NCBI GenBank assembly: GCA_964592125.1
Contig: CAZQBV010000060.1
Location: forward strand, 1 to 18,065
From: UBA5399 sp964592125
GTDB lineage: Bacteria > Bacillota > Clostridia > Christensenellales > Christensenellaceae
Direction: 5' to 3'
DNA length: 18,065 nt
Shown: piece by piece, positions 15,751 to 18,065 of the stretch
Position numbering within the stretch: position 1 is the first letter of the stretch
Layout: each line of letters begins with the position of its first letter
Program-made: the position numbers and the translations under genes
Notes under the pieces: generated by a model
Seen by the model: the letters and a program-made list of their open reading frames with translations, nothing else
Told to the model about the DNA's origin: nothing
Database searches by the model: none

Positions 15751-16062
15751 TCACCCCCGGAGCTCATGCCTTTTTATTGCACCCTTTGCAAATCCAGCAT
15801 CTTTAATCCCTATAATTTTTCTGCCCGGTTTCCCCAGGCTCTTTCCCAATTCTCCTGCATCCTCCAAAACAATGATATGTGTTTTATAGTATGCGCATGC
15901 ATCTTCAAACGCTTTTTTGGTGCTGTCCGATGCATCTCCATCCACTACAACCAGTTTTATTTTTCCTCTTTTTATGCCACTGTCCACAGCGTCCGAGCCG
16001 TATATCACAGCGCCCGCCCGGGCAGCCAAACCCAAAAAACTATAAAACTGCTTATTCATCAT
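15751..16062 (-). CDS. ylxQ: L7Ae-family ribosomal protein-like YlxQ
   Basis: This small protein (about 103 residues) of the L7Ae/L30e/Gadd45 fold probably binds RNA kink-turns. Its exact role in bacteria is not settled. Visible family features are FLGLAARAGAVIYG near the N-terminus, KLVVVDGDASDSTKK, and the later VLEDAGELGKSLGKPGRKIIGI segment. The start region reads GTG-ATG-ATG-AAT. Any of the three is possible (16065, 16062, 16059), none has a good ribosome binding site, and all overlap the end of rnpM, so coupled translation is likely. The order nusA-ylxR-ylxQ-infB is typical of Firmicutes. Confidence 0.9.
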   Translation of the reverse strand: MMNKQFYSFLGLAARAGAVIYGSDAVDSGIKRGKIKLVVVDGDASDSTKKAFEDACAYYKTHIIVLEDAGELGKSLGKPGRKIIGIKDAGFAKGAIKRHELRG

Positions 16063-16321
16063 CACTTACTATATTCTGCAATGTTTCGTATATCTCCATT
16101 CCCGCATCCATCTTAAACGTGCGGGACAGCAATCGCTTTTTGAACACAACACCAATGCATTCACTATTTCGGCATAGGTATGCACCCCTGCCATTTGCCT
16201 TGCCGCTCTCATCTATTTCAATCTTGCCCTCTGCCGTTTTCACCACACGCAGCAATTCATTTTTGCTTTTGCCTTGGCGGCATGCCAGACACATGCGTTT
16301 AGGGGCGCTTTTTTTGTCCAT
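16052..16321 (-). CDS. rnpM: RNase P modulator RnpM (YlxR family)
   Basis: YlxR-family proteins bind RNA, and the Bacillus member has been described as a modulator of RNase P (RnpM). The 89-residue protein has the signature KRMCLACRQ (8-16) and GRGAYLCRN (44-52) with a basic patch KKRLLSRTF (61-69). It starts 5 bases after nusA and its end overlaps the ylxQ start. The functional assignment rests on family knowledge, not on anything unique here. Confidence 0.93.
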   Translation of the reverse strand: MDKKSAPKRMCLACRQGKSKNELLRVVKTAEGKIEIDESGKANGRGAYLCRNSECIGVVFKKRLLSRTFKMDAGMEIYETLQNIVSDDE

Positions 16322-16326
16322 TTTTC

Positions 16327-17619
16327 TTACTCACTGTCCTTGTCCAAGTCCTCATCCAAACCTTCCAAGGAAATATCTTCCAGATCCAGCGCATCCACTG
16401 CTATGTCTGCCAAATGTTCCACATCGTCTTGCGGCATCAGCTCTTCCAGCAGTTCTTCCTCACGCTCTTCCACTTGTTCTTCATCATTCAATGCATCAAT
16501 GGCAGCAAACTCACTTGCAAACCCCATGAATCCATTGTCTTCCATGCCAGTGTCCGCATTGGCAAATTCCTCACCAAACACTTGCTGCTCCATTTGAGAC
16601 TGGCTTTTTATATCAATCTTCCATCCGGTCAGTTTGGCAGCCAAGCGGGCATTTTGTCCCTCTTTACCAATAGCCAGCGAAAGCTGATAGTCTGGCACAA
16701 TTACTTTAGCAGCTTTTTCATCTTCATTAATTTGCACCATCACCACTTTGGCAGGCCGCAGTGCATTGGCAATAAATTCTATGGCATCCGCACTCCAAGG
16801 CACAACATCTATTTTTTCGCCGTTTAGTTCTTCCACCACGCGTTCTATGCGGGTACCTTTGTGCCCCACACATGCGCCTACCGGATCTATGTCTTTTTCT
16901 TCACTCCACACTGCAATTTTTGTACGGCCGCCCGCCTCACGCGCAATGCTCTTTATTTGCACCACATTCTGGCGAATTTCCGGCACCTCTAGTTCAAACA
17001 ACCGCTTTATTAGGGAAGGATGTGTACGTGACACAATAATCTGCGGCCCCTTGTTTGTCTTTTTCACTTCCAGCACATACACCTTCAGTCGCTCATTTAT
17101 GTTATAGCGCTCGTTGTATACTGTTTCACCCACCGGAATAATGCCCTCTGCACGTCCCAGTTCCACATAAATATTGCCGCGTTCTATTCGATGTACAATT
17201 GCCGTTAATACTTCATTTTCCTTTTCAGCAAATTGATCGTAAATAATGCCGCGCTCCGCCTCACGAATGCGCTGCACCACAACTTGCTTTGCTGTTTGCG
17301 CAGCTATTCTGCCAAACTCCTTGGGGGTTACTTCCGTTTCCAGCGTATCCCCTGCTTCAAACGCTGGGTTTATCTTTTTCGCTTCTTCTACGGTTATTTC
17401 TGCGCCTTCTTCTTCTATTTCCTCTACCACACGCTTGATTGCAAATACTTTTATTTCACCTGTGTCGGGGTCTATTTCCACCCGAGCATTCTCGTTGTTG
17501 CCAAAGTGCCTTTTATAGGCAGAAATCAAAGCCATTTCAATCGCTTCCATTAAAATGTCTTTTTTGATGCCCTTTTCATGCTCCAGCTCACTCAGCGCAT
17601 TTATAAACTCAGTATTCAT
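16327..17619 (-). CDS. nusA: Transcription termination/antitermination protein NusA
   Basis: NusA binds RNA polymerase and nascent RNA and modulates pausing, termination and antitermination. The 430-residue protein has the polymerase-binding N-terminal domain (about 1-125) and an S1 domain (about 133-200). KH1 has the loop VGHKGTRIERVVEEL (about 251-265) and KH2 has AIGKEGQNARLAAKLTGWKIDI (316-337). A strongly acidic tail follows from about 345 to the end, longer than in Bacillus subtilis NusA, which ends shortly after KH2. ATG 17619 is preceded by a GGAG about 11 bases upstream. The gap to rimP is 42 bases and holds no promoter I can see. Confidence 0.96.
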   Translation of the reverse strand: MNTEFINALSELEHEKGIKKDILMEAIEMALISAYKRHFGNNENARVEIDPDTGEIKVFAIKRVVEEIEEEGAEITVEEAKKINPAFEAGDTLETEVTPKEFGRIAAQTAKQVVVQRIREAERGIIYDQFAEKENEVLTAIVHRIERGNIYVELGRAEGIIPVGETVYNERYNINERLKVYVLEVKKTNKGPQIIVSRTHPSLIKRLFELEVPEIRQNVVQIKSIAREAGGRTKIAVWSEEKDIDPVGACVGHKGTRIERVVEELNGEKIDVVPWSADAIEFIANALRPAKVVMVQINEDEKAAKVIVPDYQLSLAIGKEGQNARLAAKLTGWKIDIKSQSQMEQQVFGEEFANADTGMEDNGFMGFASEFAAIDALNDEEQVEEREEELLEELMPQDDVEHLADIAVDALDLEDISLEGLDEDLDKDSE

Positions 17620-17661
17620 GCCAAAAAACTCTCCATTTTTCGTAATCTCCTCGCCTATGGC

Positions 17662-18065
17662 CTATATATCCAGATGCAGGCATATTTTAGCTGCCTCTGT
17701 TAATTCAAACACAATTTCTTCTTCATCCGTTTCCAAGGCAATTGTTTTATCCGTAAAAGCAGCCAACTTCCCTGTAAATGTCTTCTGCCCGTTAAACGCT
17801 TTATACAGTTTCACGTCCACCGTTTCGCCCAACATACGTTCAAAATCCCGTGCTGTTTTTAATGGCCTATCCAGCCCGGGGGAGGATACACACAGACAGT
17901 AAGAGTCGGCTATCATATCCTTTTCATCCAAAACCTGTTCCACCGCACGGCTCACTGTCTCGCAGTCATCCAGCAACACACCGCCTTGTTTGTCTATATA
18001 AATTGTCAGCACAAAGTCTTTGCCCTGCTTGGCATATTCCGTATCCACATAGATATAGCCTAGCT
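17662..18065 (-). CDS. rimP: Ribosome maturation factor RimP (5' end beyond window)
   Basis: RimP binds the free 30S subunit and assists its maturation. The visible part ends at TAG 17662. A GTG at 18048 could be read as a start, but the frame stays open to the window edge and codes for LGYIYVDTEYAKQG, which matches the conserved 'LGYELVDVEYVKEG' region inside RimP. The true start therefore lies to the right of the window, with roughly 15-20 residues missing. Also visible are LTIYIDKQGGVLLDDCE and the conserved VSSPGLDRPLKTARDFERMLG segment, followed by the C-terminal SH3-like domain. It is the first gene of the nusA operon, as in most bacteria. Confidence 0.93.
   Translation of the reverse strand, partial: LGYIYVDTEYAKQGKDFVLTIYIDKQGGVLLDDCETVSRAVEQVLDEKDMIADSYCLCVSSPGLDRPLKTARDFERMLGETVDVKLYKAFNGQKTFTGKLAAFTDKTIALETDEEEIVFELTEAAKICLHLDI

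Noticed and set aside
17619..17661. A promoter or terminator between rimP and nusA
   Set aside because: The 42-base gap shows a GAGGAG and a GGAG but no hairpin with a T run and no hexamer pair at proper spacing.
84..18000. Many long open frames on the plus strand, up to about 325 codons (for example 9993-10970)
   Set aside because: They lie opposite or across real conserved genes, their proteins show no recognisable family features and are rich in Cys, His, Phe and Tyr as expected of antisense frames, and they lack convincing ribosome binding sites.
18046..18048. GTG as the start of rimP
   Set aside because: The frame remains open to the window edge and the upstream residues match conserved RimP sequence, so the gene is cut by the window, not starting there.
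1..18065. CRISPR arrays, insertion sequences, tRNA or rRNA genes, toxin-antitoxin or defence genes
   Set aside because: No regularly spaced repeats, transposase motifs or RNA-gene signatures were seen. Every gene of size belongs to a conserved housekeeping family.

Overview
This window is a long, single-direction block of bacterial housekeeping genes, read entirely from the minus strand (right to left). The gene order is the conserved nusA-infB / rpsO-pnp / ftsK-pgsA-recA neighbourhood of Firmicutes. Protein similarity by eye (YlxR/RnpM, YlxQ, a SpoIIIE/FtsK-type translocase, a YmxG-like M16 peptidase, NrnA) points to a member of Clostridia. Moderate AT content and AAGGAG/GGAGG ribosome binding sites agree. 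I cannot fix family or genus from sequence alone.

Layout in transcription order: rimP (5' end cut by the right window edge), nusA, rnpM (ylxR), ylxQ, infB, rbfA, nrnA, truB and ribF form a compact translation/RNA operon. In most of it genes touch, overlap or lie within about 45 bases of each other. A 218-base gap follows ribF. It holds a good sigma-A-type promoter (TTTACA-17-TGaTAGAAT) and a structured leader in front of rpsO. A strong intrinsic terminator sits between rpsO and pnp, and a weaker hairpin sits between pnp and the M16 peptidase. The peptidase gene overlaps a small MazG/dUTPase_2-like gene by 8 bases. A 179-base gap then carries a near-consensus promoter (TTGAAA-17-TATACT) with a palindrome over its -10, driving ftsK-rimO-pgsA-recA. 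The block ends at a clear intrinsic terminator just after recA. The last 60 bases at the left edge hold a 12-bp perfect AT-rich inverted repeat and no gene.

Together the genes cover ribosome maturation and initiation (RimP, RbfA, IF-2, S15, RimO, YlxQ), transcription elongation/termination (NusA), RNA processing and decay (RnpM, NrnA, PNPase, TruB), flavin cofactor synthesis (RibF), nucleotide-pool cleaning (MazG-like), phospholipid synthesis (PgsA), chromosome segregation (FtsK) and recombination/repair (RecA).

I looked for a new system on both strands and found none. No mobile element, CRISPR array, tRNA or rRNA is visible, and the long plus-strand reading frames are shadows of the minus-strand genes. 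The most interesting parts are regulatory: the palindromic ftsK promoter, the rpsO leader, the unusual IF-2 N-terminus, and recA placed directly behind pgsA with no cinA and no nearby SOS box. No stretch longer than 300 bases lacks a gene.
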